This document shows, piece after piece, positions 37,851 to 51,011 of a DNA stretch of 64,000 nucleotides. Positions within the stretch are counted from its first letter, which is position 1; every line of letters begins with the position of its first letter. The DNA lies in NCBI GenBank assembly GCA_038025085.1, contig CM076140.1, forward strand, positions 26,196,501 through 26,260,500, read 5' to 3'. A program made the translations under genes and the position numbers. This DNA is from Tetragonia tetragonoides. Taxonomy: Eukaryota > Streptophyta > Magnoliopsida > Caryophyllales > Aizoaceae. A model generated the notes under the pieces. That model ran no database searches. It was not told where the DNA came from and saw only the letters and a program-made list of their open reading frames with translations.

Positions 37851-39799
37851 CGCGTTTTAAAAGCTCATACGAGTAGGGTGAAAGAGATTTGAGTTCTTTT
37901 GTGTTGTATATAAAGAGAAAGCATCCAAATACTTTCCAAATACTTTGTTTGCATTCAATTGAGTGTGAAACTACACCTAGGATATTTACAGGTACAAACA
38001 AGCTTCAACTCAATCTTTTGAATGCATTTACGCGTTTTAAAAGCTCATACGAGTAGGGTGAAAGAGATTTGAGTTCTTCTGTGTTGTATATTAAGAGAAA
38101 GCATCCAAATACTCTGTTTGCATTCATTTGAGTGTGAAGCTACACCTAGGATATTTACAAGTACAAACAAGCTTCAACTCAAGCTTTTGAATGCATTTAC
38201 GCGTTTTAGAAGCTCATACGAGTAGGGTGAAAGAAATTTGAGTTCTTTGGTGTTGTATATTAAGAGAAAGCATCCAAATACTTTCCAAATACTTTGTTTG
38301 CATTCAATTGAGTGTGAAACTACACCTAGGATATTTACAAGTACAAACAAGCTTCAACTCAAGCTTTTGAATGCATTTACGCGTTTTAAAAGCTCATACG
38401 AGTAGGGTGAAAGAGATTTGAGTTCTTCTGTGTTGTATATTAAGAGAAAGCATCCAAATACTCTGTTTGCATTCATTTGAGTGTGACACTACACCTAGGA
38501 TATTTACAAGTACAAACAAGCTTCAACTCAAGCTTTTGAATGCATTTACGCGTTTTAGAAGCTCATACGAGTAGGGTGAAAGAAATTTGAGTTCTTTGGT
38601 GTTGTATATTAAGAGAAAGCATCCAAATACTTTCCAAATACTTTGTTTGCATTCAATTGAGTGTGAAACTACACCTAGGATATTTACAAGTACAAAACAA
38701 ACTTCAACTCAAGCTTTTGAATGCATTTACGCGTTTTAAAAGCTAATACGAGTAGGGTGAAAGAGATTTGAGTTCTTTGGTGTTGTATATTAAGAGAAAG
38801 CATCCAAATACTTTCCAAATACTTTGTTTGCATTCAATTGAGTGTGAAACTACACCTAGGATATTGACAAGTACAAACAAGCTTCAACTCAAGCTTTTGA
38901 ATGCATTTACGCGTTTTAAAAGCTCATACGAGTAGGGTGAAAGAGATTTGAGTTCTTTTGTGTTGTATATTAAGAGAAAGCATCCAAATACTTTCCAAAT
39001 ACTTTGTTTGTATTCAATTGAGTGTGAAACTACACCTAGGATATTTACAAGTACAAACAAGCTTCAACTCAAGCTTTTGAATGCATTTACGCGTTTTAAA
39101 AGCTCATACGAGTAGGGTAAAAGAGATTTGAGTTCTTTTGTGTTGTATATTAAGAGAAAGCATCCAAATACTTTGTTTGGATTAATTTCAGGGTGAAACT
39201 ATACCTAGGATGTTTACAAGTACAAACAAGCTTCAACTCAAGCTTTTGAATGCATTTAAGCAGTTTAAATGCTCATACGAGTAGGGTGAAAGAGATTTGA
39301 GTTCTTTTGTGTTGTATATTAAGAGAAAGCATCCAAATACTTTCCAAATACTTTGTTTGCATTCAATTGAGTGTGAAACTACACCTAGGATATGTACAAG
39401 TACAAACAAGCTTCAACTCAAGCTTTTGAATGCATTTACGCGTTTTAAAAGCTCATACGAGTAGGGTGAAAGAGATTTGAGTTCTTTTGTGTTGTATATT
39501 AAGAGAAAGCATCCAAATACTTTCCAAATACTTTGTTTGTATTCAATTGAGTGTGAAACTACACCTAGGATATTTACAAGTACAAACAAGCTTCAACTCA
39601 AGCTTTTGAATGCATTTACGCGTTTTAAAAGCTCATACGAGTAGGGTAAAAGAGATTTGAGTTCTTTTGTGTTGTATATTAAGAGAAAGCATCCAAATAC
39701 TTTCCAAATACTTTGTTTGCATTCAATTAAGTGTGAAACTACACCTAGGATATTTACAAGTACAAACAAGCTTCAACTCAAGCTTTTTTAATGCATTTA
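37851..39799. repeat. 1,949-bp 11-mer, copy 1
   Basis: Pairs with the next feature at a constant 1,949-bp offset. Shared private variants are TATATAAAGAG (AAAG at 37,912 and 39,861), AGCTAATACG (38,741; 40,690), TATTGACAAG (38,862; 40,811), TATGTACAAG (39,391; 41,340) and AGCTTTTTTAATGC (39,781; 41,730). Ends are approximate. Confidence 0.9.
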
Positions 39800-41748
39800 C
39801 GCGTTTTAAAAGCTCATACGAGTAGGGTGAAAGAGATTTGAGTTCTTTTGTGTTGTATATAAAGAGAAAGCATCCAAATACTTTCCAAATACTTTGTTTG
39901 CATTCAATTGAGTGTGAAACTACACCTAGGATATTTACAGGTACAAACAAGCTTCAACTCAATCTTTTGAATGCATTTACGCGTTTTAAAAGCTCATACG
40001 AGTAGGGTGAAAGAGATTTGAGTTCTTCTGTGTTGTATATTAAGAGAAAGCATCCAAATACTCTGTTTGCATTCATTTGAGTGTGAAGCTACACCTAGGA
40101 TATTTACAAGTACAAACAAGCTTCAACTCAAGCTTTTGAATGCATTTACGCGTTTTAGAAGCTCATACGAGTAGGGTGAAAGAAATTTGAGTTCTTTGGT
40201 GTTGTATATTAAGAGAAAGCATCCAAATACTTTCCAAATACTTTGTTTGCATTCAATTGAGTGTGAAACTACACCTAGGATATTTACAAGTACAAACAAG
40301 CTTCAACTCAAGCTTTTGAATGCATTTACGCGTTTTAAAAGCTCATACGAGTAGGGTGAAAGAGATTTGAGTTCTTCTGTGTTGTATATTAAGAGAAAGC
40401 ATCCAAATACTCTGTTTGCATTCATTTGAGTGTGACACTACACCTAGGATATTTACAAGTACAAACAAGCTTCAACTCAAGCTTTTGAATGCATTTACGC
40501 GTTTTAGAAGCTCATACGAGTAGGGTGAAAGAAATTTGAGTTCTTTGGTGTTGTATATTAAGAGAAAGCATCCAAATACTTTCCAAATACTTTGTTTGCA
40601 TTCAATTGAGTGTGAAACTACACCTAGGATATTTACAAGTACAAAACAAACTTCAACTCAAGCTTTTGAATGCATTTACGCGTTTTAAAAGCTAATACGA
40701 GTAGGGTGAAAGAGATTTGAGTTCTTTGGTGTTGTATATTAAGAGAAAGCATCCAAATACTTTCCAAATACTTTGTTTGCATTCAATTGAGTGTGAAACT
40801 ACACCTAGGATATTGACAAGTACAAACAAGCTTCAACTCAAGCTTTTGAATGCATTTACGCGTTTTAAAAGCTCATACGAGTAGGGTGAAAGAGATTTGA
40901 GTTCTTTTGTGTTGTATATTAAGAGAAAGCATCCAAATACTTTCCAAATACTTTGTTTGTATTCAATTGAGTGTGAAACTACACCTAGGATATTTACAAG
41001 TACAAACAAGCTTCAACTCAAGCTTTTGAATGCATTTACGCGTTTTAAAAGCTCATACGAGTAGGGTAAAAGAGATTTGAGTTCTTTTGTGTTGTATATT
41101 AAGAGAAAGCATCCAAATACTTTGTTTGGATTAATTTCAGGGTGAAACTATACCTAGGATGTTTACAAGTACAAACAAGCTTCAACTCAAGCTTTTGAAT
41201 GCATTTAAGCAGTTTAAATGCTCATACGAGTAGGGTGAAAGAGATTTGAGTTCTTTTGTGTTGTATATTAAGAGAAAGCATCCAAATACTTTCCAAATAC
41301 TTTGTTTGCATTCAATTGAGTGTGAAACTACACCTAGGATATGTACAAGTACAAACAAGCTTCAACTCAAGCTTTTGAATGCATTTACGCGTTTTAAAAG
41401 CTCATACGAGTAGGGTGAAAGAGATTTGAGTTCTTTTGTGTTGTATATTAAGAGAAAGCATCCAAATACTTTCCAAATACTTTGTTTGTATTCAATTGAG
41501 TGTGAAACTACACCTAGGATATTTACAAGTACAAACAAGCTTCAACTCAAGCTTTTGAATGCATTTACGCGTTTTAAAAGCTCATACGAGTAGGGTAAAA
41601 GAGATTTGAGTTCTTTTGTGTTGTATATTAAGAGAAAGCATCCAAATACTTTCCAAATACTTTGTTTGCATTCAATTAAGTGTGAAACTACACCTAGGAT
41701 ATTTACAAGTACAAACAAGCTTCAACTCAAGCTTTTTTAATGCATTTA
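39800..41748. repeat. 1,949-bp 11-mer, copy 2
   Basis: Directly follows copy 1 as a tandem duplicate. All five rare variants listed there recur in order with exact spacing, so the duplication is recent relative to the point mutations. Similarity at this offset ends near 41,800, where TATATTAAG replaces TATATAAAG. A minus-strand open frame exists here only because AGCTTTTTTAATGC shifts the frame by one base. Confidence 0.9.
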
Positions 41749-42529
41749 CGCGTTTTAAAAGCTCATACGAGTAGGGTGAAAGAGATTTGAGTTCTTTTGT
41801 GTTGTATATTAAGAGAAAGCATCCAAATACTTTGTTTGGATTAATTTCAGGGTGAAACTATACCTAGGATGTTTACAAGTACAAACAAGCTTCAACTCAA
41901 GCTTTTGAATGCATTTAAGCAGTTTAAATGCTCATACGAGTAGGGTGAAAGAGATTTAAGTTCTTTTGTGTTGTATATTAAGAGAAAGCAGCCAAATACT
42001 TTCCAAATACTTTGTTTGCATTCAATTGAGTGTGAAACTACACCTAGGATATTTACAAGTACAAACAAGCTTCAACTCAAGCTTTTGAATGCATTTACGC
42101 GTTTTAAAAGCTCATACGAGTAGGGTGAAAGAGATTTGAGTTCTTTTGTGTTGTATATTAAGAGAAAGCATCCAAATACTTTCCAAATACTTTGTTTGTA
42201 TTCAATTGAGTGTGAAACTACACCTAGGATATTGACAAGTACAAACAAGCTTCAACTCAAGCTTTTTTAATGCATTTACGCGTTTTAAAAGCTCATACGA
42301 GTAGGGTGAAAGAGATTTGAGTTCTTTTGTGTTGTATATTAAGAGAAAGCATCCAAATACTTTGTTTGGATTAATTTCAGGGTGAAACTATACCTAGGAT
42401 GTTTACAAGTACAAACAAGCTTCAACTCAAGCTTTTGAATGCATTTAAGCAGTTTAAATGCTCATACGAGTAGGGTGAAAGAGATTTAAGTTCTTTTGTG
42501 TTGTATATTAAGAGAAAGCAGCCAAATAC
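41290..42529. repeat. 1,240-bp 7-mer, copy 1
   Basis: Matches the next 1,240 bp: TATGTACAAG at 41,340 and 42,580, AGCTTTTTTAATGC at 41,730 and 42,970 and at 42,260 and 43,500, GCAGCC at 41,988 and 43,228. Inside the unit a three-monomer (530-bp) repeat alternates with a four-monomer (710-bp) interval. It overlaps the end of the 1,949-bp duplicate, showing successive exchanges. Confidence 0.88.
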
Positions 42530-43770
42530 TTTCCAAATACTTTGTTTGCATTCAATTGAGTGTGAAACTACACCTAGGATATGTACAAGTACAAACAAGC
42601 TTCAACTCAAGCTTTTGAATGCATTTACGCGTTTTAAAAGCTCATACGAGTAGGGTGAAAGAGATTTGAGTTCTTTTGTGTTGTATATTAAGAGAAAGCA
42701 TCCAAATACTTTCCAAATACTTTGTTTGTATTCAATTGAGTGTGAAACTACACCTAGGATATTTACAAGTACAAACAAGCTTCAACTCAAGCTTTTGAAT
42801 GCATTTACGCGTTTTAAAAGCTCATACGAGTAGGGTAAAAGAGATTTGAGTTCTTTTGTGTTGTATATTAAGAGAAAGCATCCAAATACTTTCCAAATAC
42901 TTTGTTTGCATTCAATTAAGTGTGAAACTACACCTAGGATATTTACAAGTACAAACAAGCTTCAACTCAAGCTTTTTTAATGCATTTACGCGTTTTAAAA
43001 GCTCATACGAGTAGGGTGAAAGAGATTTGAGTTCTTTTGTGTTGTATATTAAGAGAAAGCATCCAAATACTTTGTTTGGATTAATTTCAGGGTGAAACTA
43101 TACCTAGGATGTTTACAAGTACAAACAAGCTTCAACTCAAGCTTGTGAATGCATTTAAGCAGTTTAAATGCTCATACGAGTAGGGTGAAAGAGATTTAAG
43201 TTCTTTTGTGTTGTATATTAAGAGAAAGCAGCCAAATACTTTCCAAATACTTTGTTTGCATTCAAGTGAGTGTGAAACTACACCTAGGATATTTACAAGT
43301 ACAAACAAGCTTCAACTCAAGCTTTTGAATGCATTTACGCGTTTTAAAAGCTCATACGAGTAGGGTGAAAGAGATTTGAGTTCTTTTGTGTTGTATATTA
43401 AGAGAAAGCATCCAAATACTTTCCAAATACTTTGTTTGTATTCAATTGAGTGTGAAACTACACCTAGGATATTGACAAGTACAAACAAGCTTCAACTCAA
43501 GCTTTTTTAATGCATTTACGCGTTTTAAAAGCTCATACGAGTAGGGTGAAAGAGATTTGAGTTCTTTTGTGTTGTATATTAAGAGAAAGCATCCAAATAC
43601 TTTGTTTGGATTAATTTCAGGGTGAAACTATACCTAGGATGTTTACAAGTACAAACAAGCTTCAACTCAAGCTTTTGAATGCATTTAAGCAGTTTAAATG
43701 CTCATACGAGTAGGGTGAAAGAGATTTAAGTTCTTTTGTGTTGTATATTAAGAGAAAGCAGCCAAATACT
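42530..43770. repeat. 1,240-bp 7-mer, copy 2
   Basis: Second member of the 1,240-bp pair. It carries GCAGCC at 43,228 and 43,758 and AGCTTTTTTAATGC at 42,970 and 43,500. Private changes include AGCTTGTGAATG (near 43,142) and CAAGTGAGTG (near 43,264). Confidence 0.88.
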
Positions 43771-44465
43771 TTCCAAATACTTTGTTTGCATTCAATTGAG
43801 TGTGAAACTACACCTAGGATATTTACAAGTACAAACAAGCTTCAACTCAAGCTTTTGAATGCATTTACGCGTTTTAAAAGCTCATACGAGTAGGGTGAAA
43901 GAGATTTGAGTTCTTTTGTGTTGTATATTAAGAGAAAGCATCCAAATACTTTCCAAATACTTTGTTTGTATTCAATTGAGTGTGAAACTACACCTAGGAT
44001 ATTGACAAGTACAAACAAGCTTCAACTCAAGCTTTTGAATGCATTTACGCGTTTTAAAAGCTCATACGAGTAGGGTAAAAGAGATTTGAGTTCTTTTGTG
44101 TTGTATATTAAGAGAAAGCATCCAAATACTTTCCAAATACTTTGTTTGCATTCAATTGAGTGTGAAACTACACGTAGGATATTTACAAGTACAAACAAGC
44201 TTCAACTCAAGCTTTTGAATGCATTTACGCGTTTTAAAAGCTCATACGAGTAGGGTGAAAGAGATTTGAGTTCTTTTGTTTTGTATATTAAGAGAAAGCA
44301 TTCAAATACTTTGTTTGGATTCTTTTGAGTGTGAAAATACACCCGTGACGTTTACAAGTACAAACAAGCTTCAACTCAAACTTTTGAATGCATTTACGCG
44401 TTTTAAAATGTCATACGAGTAGGGTGAAAGAGATTTGAGTTCTTTTGTGTTGTATATTAAGAGAA
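43510..44465. repeat. 1,226-bp-period repeat, left copy
   Basis: Matches 44,736-45,691 at an offset of 1,226 bp. GCAGCC lies at 43,758 and 44,984, ACGTAGG at 44,172 and 45,398, ACCCGTGACG at 44,341 and 45,567, and TTTTAAAATGTC at 44,401 and 45,627. The ACCCGTGACG monomer with AAATGTCATACG is a distinctive class that returns near the right end of the window. Confidence 0.87.
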
Positions 44466-44735
44466 AGCATTCAAATACTTTGTTTGGATTCTTTTGAGTG
44501 TGAAAATACACCCGGGATGTTTATAAGTACAAACAAGCTTCAACTCAAACTTTTGAATGCATTTACGCGTTTTAAAAGCTCATACGAGTAGGGTGAAAGA
44601 GATTTGAGTTCTTTTGTGTTGTATATTAAGAGAAAGCATCCAAATACTTTCCAAATACTTTGTTTGCATTCAATTGAGTGTGAAACTACACCTAGGAGAT
44701 TTACAGGTACAAACAAGCTTCAACTCAAGCTTTTG

Positions 44736-45691
44736 AATGCATTTACGCGTTTTAAAAGCTCATACGAGTAGGGTGAAAGAGATTTGAGTTCTTTTGTGTT
44801 GTATATTAAGAGAAAGCATCCAAATACTTTGTTTGGATTAATTTCAGGGTTAAACTATACCTAGGATGCTTACAAGTACAAACAAGCTTCAACTCAAGCT
44901 TTTGAATGCATTTAAGCAGTTTAAATGCTCATACGAGTAGGTGAAAGAGATTTAAGTTCTTTTGTGTTGTATATTAAGAGAAAGCAGCCAAATACTTTCC
45001 AAATACTTTGTTTGCATTCAATTGAGTGTGAAACTACACCTAGGATATTTACAAGTACAAACAAGCTTCAACTCAAGCTTTTGAATGCATTTACGCGTTT
45101 TAAAAGCTCATACGAGTAGGGTGAAAGAGATTTGAGTTCTTTTGTGTTGTATATTAAGAGAAAGCATCCAAATACTTTCCAAATACTTTGTTTGTATTCA
45201 ATTGAGTGTGAAACTACACCTAGGATATTGTCAAGTACAAACAAGCTTCAACTCAAGCTTTTGAATGCATTTACGCGTTTTAAAAGCTCATACGAGTAGG
45301 GTAAAAGAGATTTGAGTTCTTTTGTGTTGTATATTAAGACAAAGCATCCAAATACTTTCCAAATACTTTGTTTGCATTTAATTGAGTGTGAAACTACACG
45401 TAGGATATTTACAAGTACAAACAAGCTTCAACTCAAGCTTTTGAATGCATTTACGCGTTTTAAAAGCTCATACGGGTAGGGTGAAAGAGATTTGAGTTCT
45501 TTTGTTTTGTATATTAAGAGAAAGCATTCAAATACTTTGTTTGGATTCTTTTGAGTGTGAAAATATACCCGTGACGTTTACAAGTACAAACAAGCTTCAA
45601 CTCAAACTTTTGAATGCATTTACGCGTTTTAAAATGTCATACGAGTAGGGTGAAAGAGATTTGAGTTCTTTTGTGTTGTATATTAAGAGAA
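44736..45691. repeat. 1,226-bp-period repeat, right copy
   Basis: Right copy of the pair just described. It has a private one-base deletion (CGAGTAGGTGAAAG near 44,936), TATTGTCAAG near 45,228 and AAGACAAAGC near 45,337. Between it and the 46-52 kb block lie about 400 bp of ordinary monomers. Confidence 0.87.
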
Positions 45692-46095
45692 AGCATCCAA
45701 ATACTTTCCAAACACTTTGTTTGCACTCAATTGAGTGTGAAACTACACCTAGGATATTTACACGTACAAACAAGCTTCAACTCAAGCTTTTGAATGCATT
45801 TACGCGTTTTAAAAGCTCATACGAGTAGGGTGAAAGAGATTTGAGTTCTTTTGTGTTGTATATTAAGAGAAAGCATCGAAATACTTTCCAAATACTTTGT
45901 TTGCATTCAATTGAGTGTGAAACTACACCTAGGATATTTACAAGTACAAACAAGCTTCAACTCAAGCTTTTGAATGCATTTACGCGTTTTAAAAGCTCAT
46001 ACGAGTAGGGTGAAAGAGATTTGAGTTCTTTTGTGTTGTATATTAAGAGAAAGTATTCAAATACTTTGTTTGGATTCTTTTGAGTGTGAAAATAC

Positions 46096-47324
46096 ACCCG
46101 GGATGTTTATAAGTACAAACAAGCTTCAACTCAAACTTTTGAATGCATTTACGCGTTTTAAAAGCTCATACGAGTAGGGTGAAAGAGATTTGAGTTCTTT
46201 TGTGTTGTATATTAAGAGAAAGCATCCAAATACTTTCCAAATACTTTGTTTGCATTCAATTGAGTGTGAAACTACACCTAGGATATTTACAGGTACAAAC
46301 AAGCTTCAACTCAAGCTTTTGAATGCATTTACGCGTTTTAAAAGCTCATACGAGTAGGGTGAAAGAAATTTGAGTTCTTCTGTGTTGTATATTAAGAGAA
46401 AGCATCCAAATACTCTGTTTGCATTCATTTGAGTGTGACACTACACCTAGGATATTTACAGGTACAAACAAGCTTCAACTCAAGCTTTTGAATGCATTTA
46501 CGCGTTTTAAAAGCTCATACGAGTAGGGTGAAAGAGATTTGAGTTCTTCTGTGTTGTATATTAAGAGAAAGCATCCAAATACTCTGTTTGCATTCATTTG
46601 AGTGTGAAACTACACCTAGGATATTTACAAGTACAAACAAGCTTCAACTCAAGCTTTTGAATGCAATTACGCGTTTTAGAAGCTCATACGAGTAGGGTGA
46701 AAGAAATTTGAGTTCTTTGGTGTTGTATATTAAGAGAAAGCATTCAAATACTTTCCAAATAATTTGTTTGCATTCAATTGAGTGTGAAACTACACCTAGG
46801 ATATATACAAGTACAAAACAAACTTCAACTCAAGCTTTTGAATGCATTTACGCGTTTTAAAAGCTCATACGAGTAGGGTGAAAGAGATTTGAGTTCTTTG
46901 GTGTTGTATATTAAGAGAAAGCATCCAAATACTTTCCAAATACTTTGTTTGCATTCAATTGAGTGTGAAACTACACCTAGGATATTTACAAGTACAAAAC
47001 AAGCTTCAACTCAAACTTTTGAATGCATTTACGCGTTTTAAAAGCTCATACGAGTAGGGTGAAAGAGATTTGAGTTCTTTTGTGTTGTATATTAAGAGAA
47101 AGCATCGAAATACTTTCCAAATACTTTGTTTGCATTCAATTGAGTGTGAAACTACACCTAGGATATTTACAGGTACAAACAAGCTTCAACTCAAGCTTTT
47201 GAATGCATTTACGCGTTTTAAAAGCTCATACGAGTAGGGTGAAAGAGATTTGAGTTCTTTTGTGTTGTATATTAAGAGAAAGCATTCAAATACTTTGTTT
47301 GGATTCTTTTGAGTGTGAAAATAC
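46096..47324. repeat. 7-mer HOR, copy 1, 1,229 bp
   Basis: Monomers start at 46096 (ACCCGGG), 46276, 46445, 46614, 46794, 46975 and 47156, with lengths 180, 169, 169, 180, 181, 181 and 169, summing to 1,229. Diagnostic features in order are ACCCGGG, AAATTTGAG plus TTCTTCTGTG and GTGACACTAC, a second TTCTTCTGTG monomer, TTTTAGAAGC, ATATATACAAG plus ACAAAACAAAC, ACAAAACAAGC with CATCGAAATAC, and a short GGATTCTTTTGAG monomer. Confidence 0.95.
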
Positions 47325-48553
47325 ACCCGGGATGTTTATAAGTACAAACAAGCTTCAACTCAAACTTTTGAATGCATTTACGCGTTTTAAAAGCTCATAC
47401 GAGTAGGGTGAAAGAGATTTGAGTTCTTTTGTGTTGTATATTAAGAGAAAGCATCCAAATACTTTCCAAATACTTTGTTTGCATTCAATTGAGTGTGAAA
47501 CTACACCTAGGATATTTACAGGTACAAACAAGCTTCAACTCAAGCTTTTGAATGCATTTACGCGTTTTAAAAGCTCATACGAGTAGGGTGAAAGAAATTT
47601 GAGTTCTTCTGTGTTGTATATTAAGAGAAAGCATCCAAATACTCTGTTTGCATTCATTTGAGTGTGACACTACACCTAGGATATTTACAGGTACAAACAA
47701 GCTTCAACTCAAGCTTTTGAATGCATTTACGCGTTTTAAAAGCTCATACGAGTAGGGTGAAAGAGATTTGAGTTCTTCTGTGTTGTATATTAAGAGAAAG
47801 CATCCAAATACTTTGTTTGCATTCATTTGAGTGTGAAACTACACCTAGGATATTTACAAGTACAAACAAGCTTCAACTCAAGCTTTTGAATGCATTTACG
47901 CGTTTTAGAAGCTCATACGAGTAGGGTGAAAGAAATTTGAGTTCTTTGGTGTTGTATATTAAGAGAAAGCATTCAAATACTTTCCAAATACTTTGTTTGC
48001 ATTCAATTGAGCGTGAAACTACACCTAGGATATATACAAGTACAAAACAAACTTCAACTCAAGCTTTTGAATGCATTTACGCGTTTTAAAAGCTCATACG
48101 AGTAGGGTGAAAGAGATTTGAGTTCTTTGGTGTTGTATATTAAGAGAAAGCATCCAAATACTTTCCAAATACTTTGTTTGCATTCAATTGAGTGTGAAAC
48201 TACACCTAGGATATTTACAAGTACAAAACAAGCTTCAACTCAAACTTTTGAATGCATTTACGCGTTTTAAAAGCTCATACGAGTAGGGTGAAAGAGATTT
48301 GAGTTCTTTTGTGTTGTATATTAAGAGAAAGCATCGAAATACTTTCCAAATACTTTGTTTGCATTCAATTGAGTGTGAAACTACACCTAGGATATTTACA
48401 GGTACAAACAAGCTTCAACTCAAGCTTTTGAATGCATTTACGCGTTTTAAAAGCTCATACGAGTAGGGTGAAAGAGATTTGAGTTCTTTTGTGTTGTATA
48501 TCAAGAGAAAGCATTCAAATACTTTGTTTGGATTCTTTTGAGTGTGAAAATAC
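47325..48553. repeat. 7-mer HOR, copy 2, 1,229 bp
   Basis: Same seven monomers at an offset of exactly 1,229 bp (ATATATAC at 46,801 and 48,030). It carries GAGCGTGAAAC (near 48,009) and TATATCAAGAG (near 48,497), both also present in copy 4 and absent from copy 3. Confidence 0.95.
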
Positions 48554-49782
48554 ACCCGGGATGTTTATAAGTACAAACAAGCTTCAACTCAAACTTTTGA
48601 ATGCATTTACGCGTTTTAAAAGCTCATACGAGTAGGGTGAAAGAGATTTGAGTTCTTTTGTGTTGTATATTAAGAGAAAGCATCCAAATACTTTCCAAAT
48701 ACTTTGTTTGCATTCAATTGAGTGTGAAACTACACCTAGGATATTTACAGGTACAAACAAGCTTCAACTCAAGCTTTTGAATGCATTTACGCGTTTTAAA
48801 AGCTCATACGAGTAGGGTGAAAGAAATTTGAGTTCTTCTGTGTTGTATATTAAGAGAAAGCATCCAAATACTCTGTTTGCATTCATTTGAGTGTGACACT
48901 ACACCTAGGATATTTACACGTACAAACAAGCTTCAACTCAAGCTTTTGAATGCATTTACGCGTTTTAAAAGCTCATACGAGTAGGGTGAAAGAGATTTGA
49001 GTTCTTCTGTGTTGTATATTAAGAGAAAGCATCCAAATACTTTGTTTGCATTCATTTGAGTGTGAAACTACACCTAGGATATTTACAAGTACAAACAAGC
49101 TTCAACTCAAGCTTTTGAATGCATTTACGCGTTTTAGAAGCTCATACGAGTAGGGTGAAAGAAATTTGAGTTCTTTGGTGTTGTATATTAAGAGAAAGCA
49201 TTCAAATACTTTCCAAATACTTTGTTTGCATTCAATTGAGTGTGAAACTACACCTAGGATATATACAAGTACAAAACAAACTTCAACTCAAGCTTTTGAA
49301 TGCATTTACGCGTTTTAAAAGCTCATACGAGTAGGGTGAAAGAGATTTGAGTTCTTTGGTGTTGTATATTAAGAGAAAGCATCCAAATACTTTCCAAATA
49401 CTTTGTTTGCATTCAATTGAGTGTGAAACTACACCTAGGATATTTACAAGTACAAAACAAGCTTCAACTCAAACTTTTGAATGCATTTACGCGTTTTAAA
49501 AGCTCATACGAGTAGGGTGAAAGAGATTTGAGTTCTTTTGTGTTGTATATTAAGAGAAAGCATCGAAATACTTTCCAAATACTTTGTTTGCATTCAATTG
49601 AGTGTGAAACTACACCTAGGATATTTACAGGTACAAACAAGCTTCAACTCAAGCTTTTGAATGCATTTACGCGTTTTAAAAGCTCATACGAGTAGGGTGA
49701 AAGAGATTTGAGTTCTTTTGTGTTGTATATTAAGAGAAAGCATTCAAATACTTTGTTTGGATTCTTTTGAGTGTGAAAATAC
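48554..49782. repeat. 7-mer HOR, copy 3, 1,229 bp
   Basis: Same unit, with ATATATAC at 49,259. It carries TTTACACGTAC (near 48,913), shared with copy 5 and not with copies 2 or 4. It reads GAGTGTGAAAC and TATATTAAGAG where copies 2 and 4 have GAGCGTG and TATATCAAG. Confidence 0.95.
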
Positions 49783-51011
49783 ACCCGGGATGTTTATAAG
49801 TACAAACAAGCTTCAACTCAAACTTTTGAATGCATTTACGCGTTTTAAAAGCTCATACGAGTAGGGTGAAAGAGATTTGAGTTCTTTTGTGTTGTATATT
49901 AAGAGAAAGCATCCAAATACTTTCCAAATACTTTGTTTGCATTCAATTGAGTGTGAAACTACACCTAGGATATTTACAGGTACAAACAAGCTTCAACTCA
50001 AGCTTTTGAATGCATTTACGCGTTTTAAAAGCTCATACGAGTAGGGTGAAAGAAATTTGAGTTCTTCTGTGTTGTATATTAAGAGAAAGCATCCAAATAC
50101 TCTGTTTGCATTCATTTGAGTGTGACACTACACCTAGGATATTTACAGGTACAAACAAGCTTCAACTCAAGCTTTTGAATGCATTTACGCGTTTTAAAAG
50201 CTCATACGAGTAGGGTGAAAGAGATTTGAGTTCTTCTGTGTTGTATATTAAGAGAAAGCATCCAAATACTTTGTTTGCATTCATTTGAGTGTGAAACTAC
50301 ACCTAGGATATTTACAAGTACAAACAAGCTTCAACTCAAGCTTTTGAATGCATTTACGCGTTTTAGAAGCTCATACGAGTAGGGTGAAAGAAATTTGAGT
50401 TCTTTGGTGTTGTATATTAAGAGAAAGCATTCAAATACTTTCCAAATACTTTGTTTGCATTCAATTGAGCGTGAAACTACACCTAGGATATATACAAGTA
50501 CAAAACAAACTTCAACTCAAGCTTTTGAATGCATTTACGCGTTTTAAAAGCTCATACGAGTAGGGTGAAAGAGATTTGAGTTCTTTGGTGTTGTATATTA
50601 AGAGAAAGCATCCAAATACTTTCCAAATACTTTGTTTGCATTCAATTGAGTGTGAAACTACACCTAGGATATTTACAAGTACAAAACAAGCTTCAACTCA
50701 AACTTTTGAATGCATTTACGCGTTTTAAAAGCTCATACGAGTAGGGTGAAAGAGATTTGAGTTCTTTTGTGTTGTATATTAAGAGAAAGCATCGAAATAC
50801 TTTCCAAATACTTTGTTTGCATTCAATTGAGTGTGAAACTACACCTAGGATATTTACAGGTACAAACAAGCTTCAACTCAAGCTTTTGAATGCATTTACG
50901 CGTTTTAAAAGCTCATACGAGTAGGGTGAAAGAGATTTGAGTTCTTTTGTGTTGTATATCAAGAGAAAGCATTCAAATACTTTGTTTGGATTCTTTTGAG
51001 TGTGAAAATAC
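49783..51011. repeat. 7-mer HOR, copy 4, 1,229 bp
   Basis: Same unit, with ATATATAC at 50,488. It shares GAGCGTGAAAC and TATATCAAGAG with copy 2, 2,458 bp upstream, while reading TTTACAGGTAC where copy 3 has TTTACACGTAC. Confidence 0.95.

Noticed and set aside
39723..39950. Minus-strand open frame of 75 codons
   Set aside because: It depends on the one-base insertion in AGCTTTTTTAATGC that shifts the frame between monomers. The copy 1,949 bp away does not keep it.
44925..45119. Plus-strand open frame of 64 codons
   Set aside because: It arises from the private deletion in CGAGTAGGTGAAAG that joins two repeat frames; the rest is ordinary monomer.
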